From Actinomycetospora sp. NBRC 106375 (lineage in GTDB: Bacteria > Actinomycetota > Actinomycetes > Mycobacteriales > Pseudonocardiaceae): DNA of 64,000 bases. Positions 48,204-56,681 of this stretch are shown here, piece after piece. The notes beneath the pieces were generated by a model. That model did no database searches, had not been told where the DNA came from, and saw only the letters and a program-made list of their open reading frames with translations. The stretch lies in the NCBI RefSeq assembly GCF_030269665.1, contig NZ_BSTS01000001.1:434001-498000 (forward strand), in the 5' to 3' direction. Position 1 is the stretch's first letter, and every line of letters starts with the position of its first letter. Position numbers and translations under genes: made by a program.

Positions 48204-49399
48204 TCGCCACCTCCCCGCGGCGAGGTGCCGGCGTGGTCGTCCGGCTCGGCCTCGGCGAGGTCACCACGGGCGCGGGACGACGCCGTCAGCCCGCTCGGCG
48301 CGACGGCCGCCCCGGCCCCGAACAGCTTCTGGTACGCCTCGCGACCGTAGGCCAGGAGGTGCTGGCGCATGCCGAGCAGCCCTTGTGGCCGGAAGATCAT
48401 CAGGATGATGAGCGCGACGCCGAAGATCAGGAACCGGTAGGTCGGCTCGAACTGGAACCGGTCGGGGATGTAGGACACGAGGAACGCGCCGACGATGACC
48501 CCGACCTTGTTGCCCTGCCCGCCGAGCACGACCGCGGCGAGGTAGAGCGTCGACGTCGTGATGTCGAAGCGCTGGTTGTTGACGTAGCCGACCTGCGCGG
48601 CGAACAGCGTCCCCGACAGACCGCCGACCGCGGCGCCGATGGCGAACGCCCAGATCTTGAACCGGTAGGTCGGGACGCCGGAGAGCTCGGCCGCGTCCTC
48701 GTCCTCGCGCACGGCGATCCACGCGCGTCCGACCCGCGAGCGCTCGAGGTTCCCCATGAACAGCAGGACGATGACGATGATGATCACCGCGAGCCAGTAG
48801 AACCCGAGCGCGTCGGTCTGGCTGAAGATCGGCGTGCCGTCGGGGAAGTCGCCGCCGGGCCGGGCGATGTTCTGGAACCCGCGGTTGCCGCGCAGCGGGT
48901 CGACGTTGTCGGCGAGCAGCCGGACGATCTCGCCGAAGCCCAGCGTGACGATCGCCAGGTAGTCGCCGCGCAGGCGCAGCGTCGGCGTCCCGAGGATGAC
49001 CCCGGAGATCATCGTGACGACCATGGCGATCGGCACGATCACGAGCCACGGGTAGCGCACGCCCAGCTCGGAGTCGGGGCTGGACAGCAGCGCCGCGGTG
49101 TAGGCGCCGATGGCGAAGAAGCCGACGTAGCCGAGGTCGAGCAGGCCGGCCTGCCCGATGACGACGTTGAGCCCGATCGCGATGAGCGCGAACACCGCCG
49201 CGTTGAACAGCGAGATCGGGAAGTCGGTGTAGGGCTCGGTCGTGATGATCGGCGGGTTCAGCACCGGCAGCGCCAGCAGGAAGACGACGACGGGGACCAT
49301 GTAGCCCCACTGCGCCGCCCGGCTCTGCGCGTTCCACCAGTGCGAGACGGTGGTCATCCGCTCTCGCATCGAGGGTCCGGCTCCGCTGTGCTCGGTCAT
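48200..49399 (-). CDS. livM: Branched-chain amino acid ABC permease LivM
   Basis: A 399-residue polytopic permease with about ten hydrophobic segments. It has [38 protein letters not shown] (the LivM signature) and [21 protein letters not shown] hydrophilic tail of about 40 residues, rich in Ala, Glu and Gly, follows the last helix. It imports Leu, Ile and Val, or related amides, with LivH. The ATG overlaps the livH stop by 4 bases (49396-49399). Confidence 0.96.
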   Translation of the reverse strand: MTEHSGAGPSMRERMTTVSHWWNAQSRAAQWGYMVPVVVFLLALPVLNPPIITTEPYTDFPISLFNAAVFALIAIGLNVVIGQAGLLDLGYVGFFAIGAYTAALLSSPDSELGVRYPWLVIVPIAMVVTMISGVILGTPTLRLRGDYLAIVTLGFGEIVRLLADNVDPLRGNRGFQNIARPGGDFPDGTPIFSQTDALGFYWLAVIIIVIVLLFMGNLERSRVGRAWIAVREDEDAAELSGVPTYRFKIWAFAIGAAVGGLSGTLFAAQVGYVNNQRFDITTSTLYLAAVVLGGQGNKVGVIVGAFLVSYIPDRFQFEPTYRFLIFGVALIILMIFRPQGLLGMRQHLLAYGREAYQKLFGAGAAVAPSGLTASSRARGDLAEAEPDDHAGTSPRGGGE

Positions 49400-50382
49400 G
49401 CCCGCGACCTCGCCAACGACTCCCCGAGGATGCCCGTCGGCCGGAACATCAGGACCAGCACGAGGAGCACGAACGCGACGACGTCGCGCCAGTCGCCGCC
49501 GAAGAGGCTCTGCCCGTAGTTCTCGACGATGCCGAGGATCAGCCCGCCCAGCAGGGCGCCGCGTAGGTTGCCGATGCCGCCGAGCACGGCCGCGGTGAAC
49601 GCCTTGATCCCGAGCAGGAAGCCGCCGTTGTAGACCGCCCCCTGCGGGATCGTCATGAGGTAGAAGAGCCCTGCCGCGCCGGCGAGCAGGCCGCCGACGA
49701 GGAACGTGATCATGATGACGCGCTCGCGGTTGACGCCCATGAGCGTGGCGGTGGCCGGGTCCTGGGCCACGGCGCGGATGCCGCGCCCGAGGCGGCTGCG
49801 GTTCACGAACTGGTCGGCGACCACGAACATGGCGAGCGAGGCCAGGATGATGACGATCTGCAGGTTCGTCACCGTGGCCCCGAAGATCGTGAAGACCGGC
49901 GACGGCGGGACGAGCCGGATCGTGCCCTCGGGGTTCGACCCCCGCCAGATCCGGATGACCTGCTGGATCGCGAACGACGCGCCGATGGCGGTGATGAGGA
50001 ACGCCAGGCGGGGCGCGTTGCGTCTCCGCAGCGGCCGGTAGGCCACCCGTTCCAGCCCCACCGCGGCGAGGCCGGACACGGCCATCGCCACGAGCCCGGC
50101 GAGGACCAGGTCGAGGATGATCGCCGGCAGCGGGAGGTTCGGCAGCGCACCGGGCTCGAAGCCGAGCGCGAGGAACGTCAGGTAGGTGCCGAACACCCCG
50201 AGGACGAAGATCTCCGAGTGCGCGAAGTTGATCAGCTGGAGCACGCCGTAGACCAGCGTGTACCCCAGGGCCACCAGCGCGTAGATGCTGCCGTAGGCGA
50301 GGCCGTTGATCGTGTTCGCCCAGAACCGGTCGAAGAACAGACCGACGTCGAAGTTGATCCACGGCTCGGCGTGCACGATCAA
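49396..50382 (-). CDS. livH: Branched-chain amino acid ABC permease LivH
   Basis: A 328-residue inner-membrane permease of the LivH type. LAYGSIYALVALGYTLVYGVLQLINFAHSE, with the conserved NFAHSE/GH motif, and GIKAFTAAVLGGIGNLRGAL are diagnostic. About eight membrane segments. It is the first of the livH-M-G-F run, separated from livJ by 227 bp that contain a large hairpin, so expression may be uncoupled from the binding protein. Confidence 0.96.
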   Translation of the reverse strand: MIVHAEPWINFDVGLFFDRFWANTINGLAYGSIYALVALGYTLVYGVLQLINFAHSEIFVLGVFGTYLTFLALGFEPGALPNLPLPAIILDLVLAGLVAMAVSGLAAVGLERVAYRPLRRRNAPRLAFLITAIGASFAIQQVIRIWRGSNPEGTIRLVPPSPVFTIFGATVTNLQIVIILASLAMFVVADQFVNRSRLGRGIRAVAQDPATATLMGVNRERVIMITFLVGGLLAGAAGLFYLMTIPQGAVYNGGFLLGIKAFTAAVLGGIGNLRGALLGGLILGIVENYGQSLFGGDWRDVVAFVLLVLVLMFRPTGILGESLARSRA

Positions 50383-50539
50383 CGGCGCTGCGTGCAGCGC
50401 GGCGAGGTCGAGAACGGAAGACGGGATGACGCGCTCCCCGGGGGCGTCGGGCGCCCGCCGGCGGCGGGCACGGGAAAGGTGCGGGACGGCAGTGTCCGCC
50501 CCGCCGCGGCGGGCCGCACACCGGGCCCGGGAGGGCCCC

Positions 50540-50597
50540 GACGACCGACGGCCGCGTCCCCGCGCGACGCTGCGCGGGAACGCGGCCGAGGGTCGTC
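50540..50597 (-). terminator. Long hairpin downstream of livJ
   Basis: GGCCGCGTCCCCGCGC (50550-50565) pairs with 50572-50587 with one mismatch. An outer 7-bp stem, GACGACC (50540-50546) with GGTCGTC (50591-50597), extends it across a 3x3 internal loop. It begins 12 bases past the livJ stop and lies before livH. Attenuator-like: it could let the binding protein be made in excess of the permease. Confidence 0.75.
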
Positions 50598-50609
50598 AGC
50601 TCGTGCGCG

Positions 50610-51812
50610 TCAGCCGATCTGGGTGTCGGTGACGATCTGGTTGCCCTGCACCCGGTACATCCAGACCGGGGTGGCCGTGAGCTCCCCGGTGGGGCTCCAC
50701 TGGAACCGCTTGGTGAGGCCCTGGCCGTTGTAGGTCCGCACGAAGTTCAGCAGGCCCGCCCGGTCGGCGATGCCGCTGTCGAGACCCCGCAGGAGGATCG
50801 TCGTGACGTCGTACGACTCCGCCGAGTAGGTCTGCGGCGCGACGCCGAAGGCCTGGCGGTAGGCGTTCGAGAAGTCGGTGAAGCCCTCCTGCGGCACGCA
50901 CGGGCACGAGAGCAGCGAGCCGTCGGCCGAGCCGGCCGCGTTGACGACGTACTGCTCGTCCTTCACGCCGTCGGGACCGATGAACGTGGTCTGCACGCCG
51001 GCGTCACGCAGCTGCTGGATCAGCGGCGCGGCCTCCTGGTAGTAGCCCGCGTAGAAGATCGCCTGCGGCGCCTGCTGCTGCACCTGGCCGACGATCGCCG
51101 AGAACTCGCGCTGGTTGGTCTTGACATCGGCCTGGCACGAGGCGGCCGGGCCGAGCGTCTGGGTCACCTGCTGGGCGAGCCCGATGCCGTAGTCCGAGTC
51201 GTCCTTGATGACGCAGACCTTCTGGGCGTTGAGCCGCTGCTGGATGTAGCGGCCGACGGCCGGGCCCTGGACCGCGTCGTTGCCGAGGCCGCGGAAGAAG
51301 TTGGTCCACCCGTTCTGGGTCAGCCCCGGGTTGGTGGCCGACGGGGTGATGTTGACCAGGCCGGCCGCGTTGAGGGCGGGGCCGACGGCGCGGGACTCGC
51401 CGGAGAACGGCAGGCCCACGATGCCGAGGACTGCCGGGTTGTTGATCAGCGCGGTGGTCGGGCCGACCGCGGTGTCCGGGGTGCCGCCGGTGTCGGCACG
51501 GACCAGGGTGACCTGGCAGTTCGGGTTCGCCTGGTTGTGCTGGTCGACCGCGAGCTGGGCGGCGTTGACGATGGCGATGCCCAGCGCGGCGTTCTGGCCG
51601 GCGATGGTGCCCGCGTAGCCGATCGACGTCCCCGGGGCACAGCGTCCCTGGCCGTTGCCGGCCGGCAGGGCCGCATCACTGGGCTGGCTCGGCGCCCCGG
51701 CGGCCTGTCCGCCACCCTGCGCCTGCCCTCCTCCCTGGTTGGCACAGCCGCTGAGAACCAGTGCGACTGCCGCCACGAGCGCGCCCGCGGCTGCGAGCCG
51801 TCGTCGGATCAC
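50610..51812 (-). CDS. livJ: Branched-chain amino acid ABC substrate-binding lipoprotein LivJ/K
   Basis: A 400-residue type I periplasmic-binding-fold lipoprotein. The signal sequence ends in the lipobox LSGC, with Cys23 as the lipid anchor. The mature part has NPAVLGIVGLPFSGESRAVG, VCVIKDDSDYGIGLAQQV and AIFYAGYYQEAAPLIQQL, as in Leu/Ile/Val-binding proteins. The start is the GTG at 51812, set by GGAGGT 6 bases upstream; two in-frame GTGs at 51818 and 51827 lie over or before that site. A Gly/Gln-rich spacer follows the lipid Cys. Confidence 0.93.
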   Translation of the reverse strand: MIRRRLAAAGALVAAVALVLSGCANQGGGQAQGGGQAAGAPSQPSDAALPAGNGQGRCAPGTSIGYAGTIAGQNAALGIAIVNAAQLAVDQHNQANPNCQVTLVRADTGGTPDTAVGPTTALINNPAVLGIVGLPFSGESRAVGPALNAAGLVNITPSATNPGLTQNGWTNFFRGLGNDAVQGPAVGRYIQQRLNAQKVCVIKDDSDYGIGLAQQVTQTLGPAASCQADVKTNQREFSAIVGQVQQQAPQAIFYAGYYQEAAPLIQQLRDAGVQTTFIGPDGVKDEQYVVNAAGSADGSLLSCPCVPQEGFTDFSNAYRQAFGVAPQTYSAESYDVTTILLRGLDSGIADRAGLLNFVRTYNGQGLTKRFQWSPTGELTATPVWMYRVQGNQIVTDTQIG

Positions 51813-51884
51813 GTCCACCTCCGTCACACGCCGGATGAGTCACGACGGGGTCGCGTGATCTCTCTCGCCCGGTCGGGTGTGGAA

Positions 51885-51914
51885 GGTATAGGGGGTGTGT
51901 GCTCGCGCGCGCAA
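51885..51914 (-). promoter_or_regulatory. Candidate livJ promoter
   Basis: Minus-strand -35 TTGCGC (51914-51909) and -10 TATACC (51890-51885) are separated by 18 bp. The predicted start of transcription lies about 65 bases before the livJ GTG. The surrounding DNA has GC-alternating runs near 51900-51920. The 232-base gap 51813-52044 holds no gene. Confidence 0.5.
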
Positions 51915-52044
51915 GCGCGTACGCGGTCGTATTCGGACCGTAACGTCCGAACCGTTCCAGACCGGTGGCGGAGATCCGGACGTCCGGTGCGCTGTGCGAT
52001 CAGGCCCGGGTCCGGCTCGGGTCAGTCGGCCGGCCCGGCTCGGG

Positions 52045-53268
52045 TCAGTCGGCGGGGCCGACGACCGACCACTGCCCGCCCTGGACGCGGTAGACCGTGA
52101 CGGTGTCGGTGCTGACGTCGCCGAAACGGTCGAACGACAGCAGCCCCGTGATGCCGTCCCCGTGGAATCCCTGCACCGACCGGACCATCTCCGGGCGCAG
52201 GGCGGGCGACCACTCGCCGTCCTCCCCCAGCGTACGGACGGCGGAGTCGACGAGGACGTTCGCGGCATCGAAGGTGAACGCGCCGTACGACCCGATGCTG
52301 TCGGGATAGCCGGCCCGGCGGTAGGCGTCGACGAACCCGCGCGCGGCCGGGAGCGTCTCCGGCGGCGGCCCCACCGAGGTGCCGAGGTCACCCTCGCGAC
52401 CACCCGCCGTGACGTAACCGGGGTTGACCACACCGTCACCGCCGACGACCGGGGCCTTCACCCCGCCCGCGGCGAGCGCCGCCGAGAGCGGTCCGGCGTC
52501 GGGGTACTCGCCGCCGTAGAACACCGCGTCGGGCGCGGCGGCGGCGACCTGCGAGACCACCGCGGCGCGCGGGCTGCCGGGAGGCGCGGCGATCCGGGCG
52601 ACGACGTCGCCGCCCTCGGTGGCGAGCTGCTTGGCGAACTCCTCGGCGATGCCCTCGCCGTAGGTCTTGCCGTCGGACACCACCGCGACGCGGCGCCTGT
52701 TCTCGACGCGCGCCAGGTACGTCGCGGCCGCGGGACCCTGCACCGCGTCGGTCGCCACCGTCCGGAAGAACGTCTGGTACTGGCGCAACGGGGCGTTCAC
52801 CGCGTTCGCGCCGCGGGTCAGGCTCGTCGCGGTGCTGCCGGGCGAGACCTGGACGACGCCGGCGGCGCCGAGGACGGGCTGGACCGCCTGGGCGACCGAC
52901 GAGTTGAACGGGCCGAGCACCCCGATCAGCGACGGGTCGCGGGCGAGCGTCGCCGCCGCCGCGGCGCCGGTCGCCGGGTCTGCGCGGTCGTCCTGGCTCT
53001 GCACGGCGAGGTGGTAGCCCGGCACGGCGCAGCGCGCGTTGGCCTGCGTGACCGCGAGGTCGGCGGAGTTCTTCATGCCGAGCCCGACGGACGCGAGCTC
53101 GCCGGACAGCGGCGCCACGAGGCCGACGACGAGCGTGCCGCGGCTCGTGTCGCAGTCGCCGCCGGTGCCCGACGACCCGCCCGCGCCGCCGCAACCGGCG
53201 GCGAGCACGAGGAGCGTGGCGACCACCGCGGCACCCGTCACCGCTCCGACCCGACGACGTCGCCGCAC
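52045..53268 (-). CDS. Second branched-chain amino acid-type ABC substrate-binding lipoprotein
   Basis: About 407 residues with the type I periplasmic-binding fold. The lipobox LAAGC is preceded by an Arg-rich n-region when the GTG at 53268 is used (MRRRRRVGAVTGAAVVATLL then VLAAGC), a standard lipoprotein signal; a longer in-frame start at 53361 is possible. VGLVAPLSGELASVGLGMKN, VAVVSDGKTYGEGIAEEFAK and DAVFYGGEYPDAGPLSAAL are LivJ-like. It lies upstream of livJ on the same strand without its own permease, so it may feed the same LivHMGF with another ligand. Confidence 0.88.
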   Translation of the reverse strand: MRRRRRVGAVTGAAVVATLLVLAAGCGGAGGSSGTGGDCDTSRGTLVVGLVAPLSGELASVGLGMKNSADLAVTQANARCAVPGYHLAVQSQDDRADPATGAAAAATLARDPSLIGVLGPFNSSVAQAVQPVLGAAGVVQVSPGSTATSLTRGANAVNAPLRQYQTFFRTVATDAVQGPAAATYLARVENRRRVAVVSDGKTYGEGIAEEFAKQLATEGGDVVARIAAPPGSPRAAVVSQVAAAAPDAVFYGGEYPDAGPLSAALAAGGVKAPVVGGDGVVNPGYVTAGGREGDLGTSVGPPPETLPAARGFVDAYRRAGYPDSIGSYGAFTFDAANVLVDSAVRTLGEDGEWSPALRPEMVRSVQGFHGDGITGLLSFDRFGDVSTDTVTVYRVQGGQWSVVGPAD

Positions 53269-53436
53269 CCGCCTCGACCCCCTGCCGTGCCCGTTCCGTG
53301 GTGGGGGCCCACGGTAGGTCACGGCCGAGTGACGGCCGCGCGGGGGACGGTGCCGATGCATCCGTCCTGGTCAGCGCTTCGGCGCGCCCGTGGGTGAACG
53401 CCTGTCACCCGAGCGGCCTACTCACGCTCGGTAGCG

Positions 53437-54066
53437 TCAGCCGAAGGTCTCGACGACCGCGTCCGCCACCGCACGCATCGTGGTGCGGCGGTCCATGGCG
53501 GTGCGCTGGATCCAGCGGAAGGCGTCCGGCTCGGTCATCTTCTTCTTGCTCATCAGCAGGCCCTTGGCCCGCTCGACCGCCTTGCGGGTCTCGAGACGGT
53601 CGGTGAGCCCGGCGACCTCGGCCTCGAGCGCGGTGACCTCGGCGAACCGCGACGCGGCCAGCTCGATGGCAGGCACGACGTCGGTCTTCGAGAACGGCTT
53701 GACCAGGTAGGCCATCGCGCCGGCGTCCCGCGCGGACTCGACCAGCTCGCGCTGGCTGAACGCCGTGAGCATGACGACCGGGGCCAGGCGCTCGCCGGCG
53801 ATCGTGCGCGCCGCTTCGAGCCCGTCGGTGCCGGGCATCTTGATGTCCATCATGATCAGGTTGGGGCGGAGCTCGCGGGCGAGGCGCACGGCCTCCTCGC
53901 CGTCGCCGGCCTCGCCGACGACGTCGTAGCCCTCCTCGCGGAGCATCTCCACGAGGTCGAGCCGGATGAGCGCCTCGTCCTCCGCGACCACCACCCGCAG
54001 GCCGGCGGGCACGTCCGCCGCGGGCGCGGGCTCGGTCTCGCTGATGGTGTCGGCCGGCTGGCTCAT
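53437..54066 (-). CDS. pdtaR: ANTAR-domain response regulator, PdtaR-like
   Basis: A 209-residue response regulator. The receiver has acidic pocket ED at 30-31, the phosphoacceptor Asp74 in MMDIKMPG, Thr101 and Lys123 in LVKPFSK. The C-terminus (about 150-205) is an ANTAR RNA-binding domain: TDRLETRKAVERAKGLLMSKK and DAFRWIQRTAMDRRTTMRAV. In mycobacteria the homologue works with kinase PdtaS and binds nascent mRNA as an antiterminator. ANTAR targets are paired hexaloop hairpins. The ATG is preceded by AAGGAG. It lies just upstream of a tRNA gene and the liv genes, as in related actinobacteria. Confidence 0.93.
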   Translation of the reverse strand: MSQPADTISETEPAPAADVPAGLRVVVAEDEALIRLDLVEMLREEGYDVVGEAGDGEEAVRLARELRPNLIMMDIKMPGTDGLEAARTIAGERLAPVVMLTAFSQRELVESARDAGAMAYLVKPFSKTDVVPAIELAASRFAEVTALEAEVAGLTDRLETRKAVERAKGLLMSKKKMTEPDAFRWIQRTAMDRRTTMRAVADAVVETFG

Positions 54067-54362
54067 GAGCGGCTCCTTCGTCCCGGGCCCGGTCGCGCCC
54101 CGCAGCGTCCGGTCCTCACGCGTCGTCGCGCCGCCCCCCGGCGGCGCGGCGTTGCGATCGCCCCGGGACGGCCGCCCCGCCCGCCCCGGGTCGGTGGACG
54201 CGTCCCCCGGCGACCGGTTCGGGCAGGCCGTTTCGATTCAGGACAGTACCTGGCGGAGCCGGGATCACGGACGGTGACGCTCACCTCGTGTGGAGGGCGT
54301 AACAGGGGTCCGGGCCCGCAGCGCGACCCGCGCCCGCCAGCCTCGGCGGGCGAGATCCTCAG
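54067..54362. other. Intergenic region between pdtaR and the tRNA terminator
   Basis: Carries the pdtaR 5' region (AAGGAG ribosome-binding site just before 54066) and a GC-rich stretch. I see no gene or strong promoter consensus, only a weak TACTGT candidate on the minus strand near 54240-54250. It ends at the hairpin at 54363. Confidence 0.4.
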
Positions 54363-54405
54363 TTGGTGAGCGCGTGCTCCGCTGAGCGGAACGTTCGCTC
54401 ACCAA
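54363..54405 (-). terminator. Terminator of the tRNA gene
   Basis: TTGGTGAGCG (54363-54372) pairs with CGCTCACCAA (54396-54405), with an inner stem TCCGC/GCGGA (54378-54382/54386-54390). It sits 26 bases past the 3' end of the minus-strand tRNA, in the direction of its transcription. Confidence 0.75.
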
Positions 54406-54430
54406 TTCCGGATCTTGTCGTTGCGACGCG

Positions 54431-54504
54431 TGCCCCCGGTGGGATTCGAACCCACACTGTATGGATTTTGAATCCATCGACTCTGCCGATTGGTCTACAG
54501 GGGC
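54431..54504 (-). tRNA. tRNA with CAA (Leu) anticodon, class I shape
   Basis: 74 nt, 5' end at 54504. Acceptor GCCCCTG pairs with CGGGGGC with one U-G; D-arm with GG; anticodon stem ATGGA/TCCAT around the loop TTCAAAA, giving anticodon CAA for UUG (Leu); five-base variable loop ACAGT; T-arm GTGGG-TTCGAAT-CCCAC; discriminator A73. No CCA is encoded. Leucine tRNAs are normally class II with a long variable arm, so the identity is inferred from the anticodon and A73 only. Confidence 0.85.
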
Positions 54505-54600
54505 TTAAGGCACTTGGCGTACATCTCACGTCACCGAACCACCTCGCCGCGTCGGAGCATAGACGCCGCGTCGTGAGGCCCTCAGCCGCGTCGGCTCTCG

Positions 54601-55392
54601 TTGTCAGTGGTCGGTGCAAGCGTCAACGGCGTGCACCCGCAGGCGACGGTCGACCTCGCTCTCGCGCTGCGAGCCGGCGGGCTCGACGCCACCGAGATCG
54701 GGCGGAGCCTCGGGGTCCCGAAGAGCACGATCCAGTACTGGTGTCGCGGCGGTCGGCGCCCCGCCGACCCGCGCGCCGAGCCACCGGTCTGCCCCCGATG
54801 TCACGAGTTCCCCCTCGACGAGTTCCGGTACGCCCACCTTCTGGGCCACTACCTCGGAGACGGCCACATCAGCATCTCGCGCCGCTCGGTCCCCTGCCTA
54901 TCGATCTACTGCGCCGACGATTGGCTGGGAGTGCGCGCCGAGGTCATGGCGTCGATGAGTGCCGTCATGACGGCGTCGAAGGTGCACCTCGTCGCAAGGA
55001 CCGGCTGCCACGCGGTCAAGAGCTACACCAAGCACTGGCTGTGCCTGTTCCCGCAGCACGGCGCCGGCCCCAAGCACGCGCGCCCGATCGCTCTCGAGCC
55101 GTGGCAGCAGGAGATCGTCGAACGCGAGCCCGACAGGCTCCTCCGGGGTCTCTTCCACTCCGATGGCTGTCGGATCACCAACTGGACCGAGAAGCAGACG
55201 GAGAGCGGGACCAAGCGCTACGAGTACCCGCGCTACTTCTTCTCGAACAAGTCGACCGACATCCTCGGCATCGCCACGACCGCACTCGACCGCCTCGGCG
55301 TCGCGTACCGCCGACCGAGGTGGGACCTGGTCTCGGTGGCGCGGCGCGAGGCGGTCGCGCGGCTGGACGAGTTCGTGGGCCCGAAGTACTGA
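54601..55392 (+). CDS. Stand-alone LAGLIDADG-type homing endonuclease-like protein with HTH
   Basis: Up to 263 residues. The N-terminal HTH (about 16-48, TVDLALALRAGGLDATEIGRS) is followed by a CPRC knuckle (64-67). Two LAGLIDADG-like motifs follow: LLGHYLGDG (80-88, Asp87) and LLRGLFHSDG (180-189, Asp188). Both catalytic acidic positions are kept, and no intein or intron is seen, so it is a free-standing protein. TTG 54601 is the furthest start; GTG codons at 54607 and 54631 are alternatives. It is divergent from the tRNA, with starts about 100 bp apart. It may be a functional endonuclease or a domesticated DNA-binding regulator, like the LAGLIDADG-related WhiA. Confidence 0.75.
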   Translation: MSVVGASVNGVHPQATVDLALALRAGGLDATEIGRSLGVPKSTIQYWCRGGRRPADPRAEPPVCPRCHEFPLDEFRYAHLLGHYLGDGHISISRRSVPCLSIYCADDWLGVRAEVMASMSAVMTASKVHLVARTGCHAVKSYTKHWLCLFPQHGAGPKHARPIALEPWQQEIVEREPDRLLRGLFHSDGCRITNWTEKQTESGTKRYEYPRYFFSNKSTDILGIATTALDRLGVAYRRPRWDLVSVARREAVARLDEFVGPKY

Positions 55393-55399
55393 CCGCCGC

Positions 55400-55846
55400 T
55401 CAGGCCGGCACCGAGTCGTGGCGTGCCGAGATCGCGGCGCGGGCGGCCGGGTCGCGGATGGCGTCGGCGCTGAGCCCGCCGAGCTCGAAGAACATGTCCT
55501 CGAGTCCGCCGGGGACCATGAGCACGAGGCACCGGCCGCCGTCCGGGCCCGCGGCGAGGACGTGCCGGGTGTCGCGGGGCACGAGCAGGTAGTCACCCGG
55601 TTCGACGTGGACCTCGGTGTCCCCGACGCCGACGTCGAAGGAGCCGTCGAGCACGTAGAACGACTCCTCCATCCCGAGGTGGCGGTGCGGCACCGTCCAG
55701 GCGCCGGGACCCCCGCTGAACTCGGCGAGGGTGCACGTCCGGCCGGTGGTCTCGCCCGCGGCGAGCACGCGCATGCGGGCGATGCCGAGCTCGGCGACGG
55801 CGCCCTCGCCGGGGCGGACGACGTGGGCCTGGTCCGGGAGAAGCAT
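55400..55846 (-). CDS. Cupin-domain protein
   Basis: A 148-residue single-domain cupin. The first cupin motif is seen at VPHRHLGMEESFYVLDGSFD, with the metal-ligand pattern H-x-H and Glu, and the second at VEPGDYLLVPRDTRHVLAAG. It is a small metal-binding sensor or isomerase/dioxygenase-type enzyme. The start ATG at 55846 is fixed by GAGGTGA 7 bases upstream. It is divergent from the HxlR-family regulator (121 bp), which probably controls it. Confidence 0.82.
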   Translation of the reverse strand: MLLPDQAHVVRPGEGAVAELGIARMRVLAAGETTGRTCTLAEFSGGPGAWTVPHRHLGMEESFYVLDGSFDVGVGDTEVHVEPGDYLLVPRDTRHVLAAGPDGGRCLVLMVPGGLEDMFFELGGLSADAIRDPAARAAISARHDSVPA

Positions 55847-55967
55847 GGTGCTCACCTCTGTCATCGGTGCGGTGGGTCCGTGCCCGTCAGGGTCCTCACG
55901 ACTCCCTCGCGCGCCACGCTCAGAAAGTGAAGTTGTCCCGGGCCCCGGCGAGGTCGACCCTCGACCC

Positions 55968-56681
55968 GTGCGCACCTACGGGCAGTTCTGCCCCATCGCC
56001 CGGACCTCGGAGCTGTTCGCGGAGCGGTGGACGCCGCTCATCGTGCGCAACCTGCTCGCCGGCTGCCGGACGTTCACCGACATCCGCCAGGGCGCGCCCG
56101 GCATCCCCACCGCCCTGCTCGCGCAGCGGCTCACGGCGCTCGAGCGCCACGGCATCATCACGAGCGAACCTGCCCCGTCCGGGCGCGGCCGCTGTTACGA
56201 CCTCACCGAGAAGGGCCGCGAGCTCAAGACCGTCACCGACGCCATGGGCCAGTGGGGCGCCCGCTGGCTGGAGATCGAGCCGCACCACCTCGAGCCCGCG
56301 TACGTGCTGTGGGTGACCACGAAGCTCGTCGACGTCGACCGGCTCCCGGAGCGGACGGTCGTCGTGCGGTTCGACATCGTCGACCGCCCCGAGGAGCGCG
56401 CCTGGCTCATCCTGCGCCGTCCCCACCCGGAGCTGTGCTCGCGCGGGCTGGGCCACACCGAGGACCTCATCGCGCGCACCGACGCGGGCTGCCTCGTCGA
56501 CATCCACCTCACCCGCGTGAGCTGGGACGACGCCCTGCGCTCGGGTCGCCTGGCCCTCGACGGGCCGACCGACCTCGCCCGCGCGTTCACGGGTTGGATC
56601 CGGCCGAGCCCGTTCGCCGCGTCGACGCCCGGGACCGCCGCCGCACGAGCAGCCCGACCGCGAACCCCAGCACCGCGCTGA
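55968..56681 (+). CDS. HxlR-family transcriptional regulator
   Basis: A 237-residue regulator. FCPIARTSELFAERWTPLIV is the start of the HxlR winged helix, and IPTALLAQRLTALERHGIIT is the recognition helix region. The family senses redox, aldehydes or small organics. The extra C-terminal 130 residues (SCP2-like, VVVRFDIVDRPEERAWLILR) are a ligand-binding-like module found in some actinobacterial members. GTG start. The last 30 or so codons overlap the convergent rhomboid-like gene by 95 bases. Confidence 0.85.
   Translation: MRTYGQFCPIARTSELFAERWTPLIVRNLLAGCRTFTDIRQGAPGIPTALLAQRLTALERHGIITSEPAPSGRGRCYDLTEKGRELKTVTDAMGQWGARWLEIEPHHLEPAYVLWVTTKLVDVDRLPERTVVVRFDIVDRPEERAWLILRRPHPELCSRGLGHTEDLIARTDAGCLVDIHLTRVSWDDALRSGRLALDGPTDLARAFTGWIRPSPFAASTPGTAAARAARPRTPAPR

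Noticed and set aside
54431-54504. Reading the tRNA on the plus strand as tRNA-Gln(UUG)
   Set aside because: The anticodon stem-loop is nearly palindromic and gives UUG on the plus strand, but the T-arm GGTTCGAATCC and acceptor order are correct only on the minus strand.
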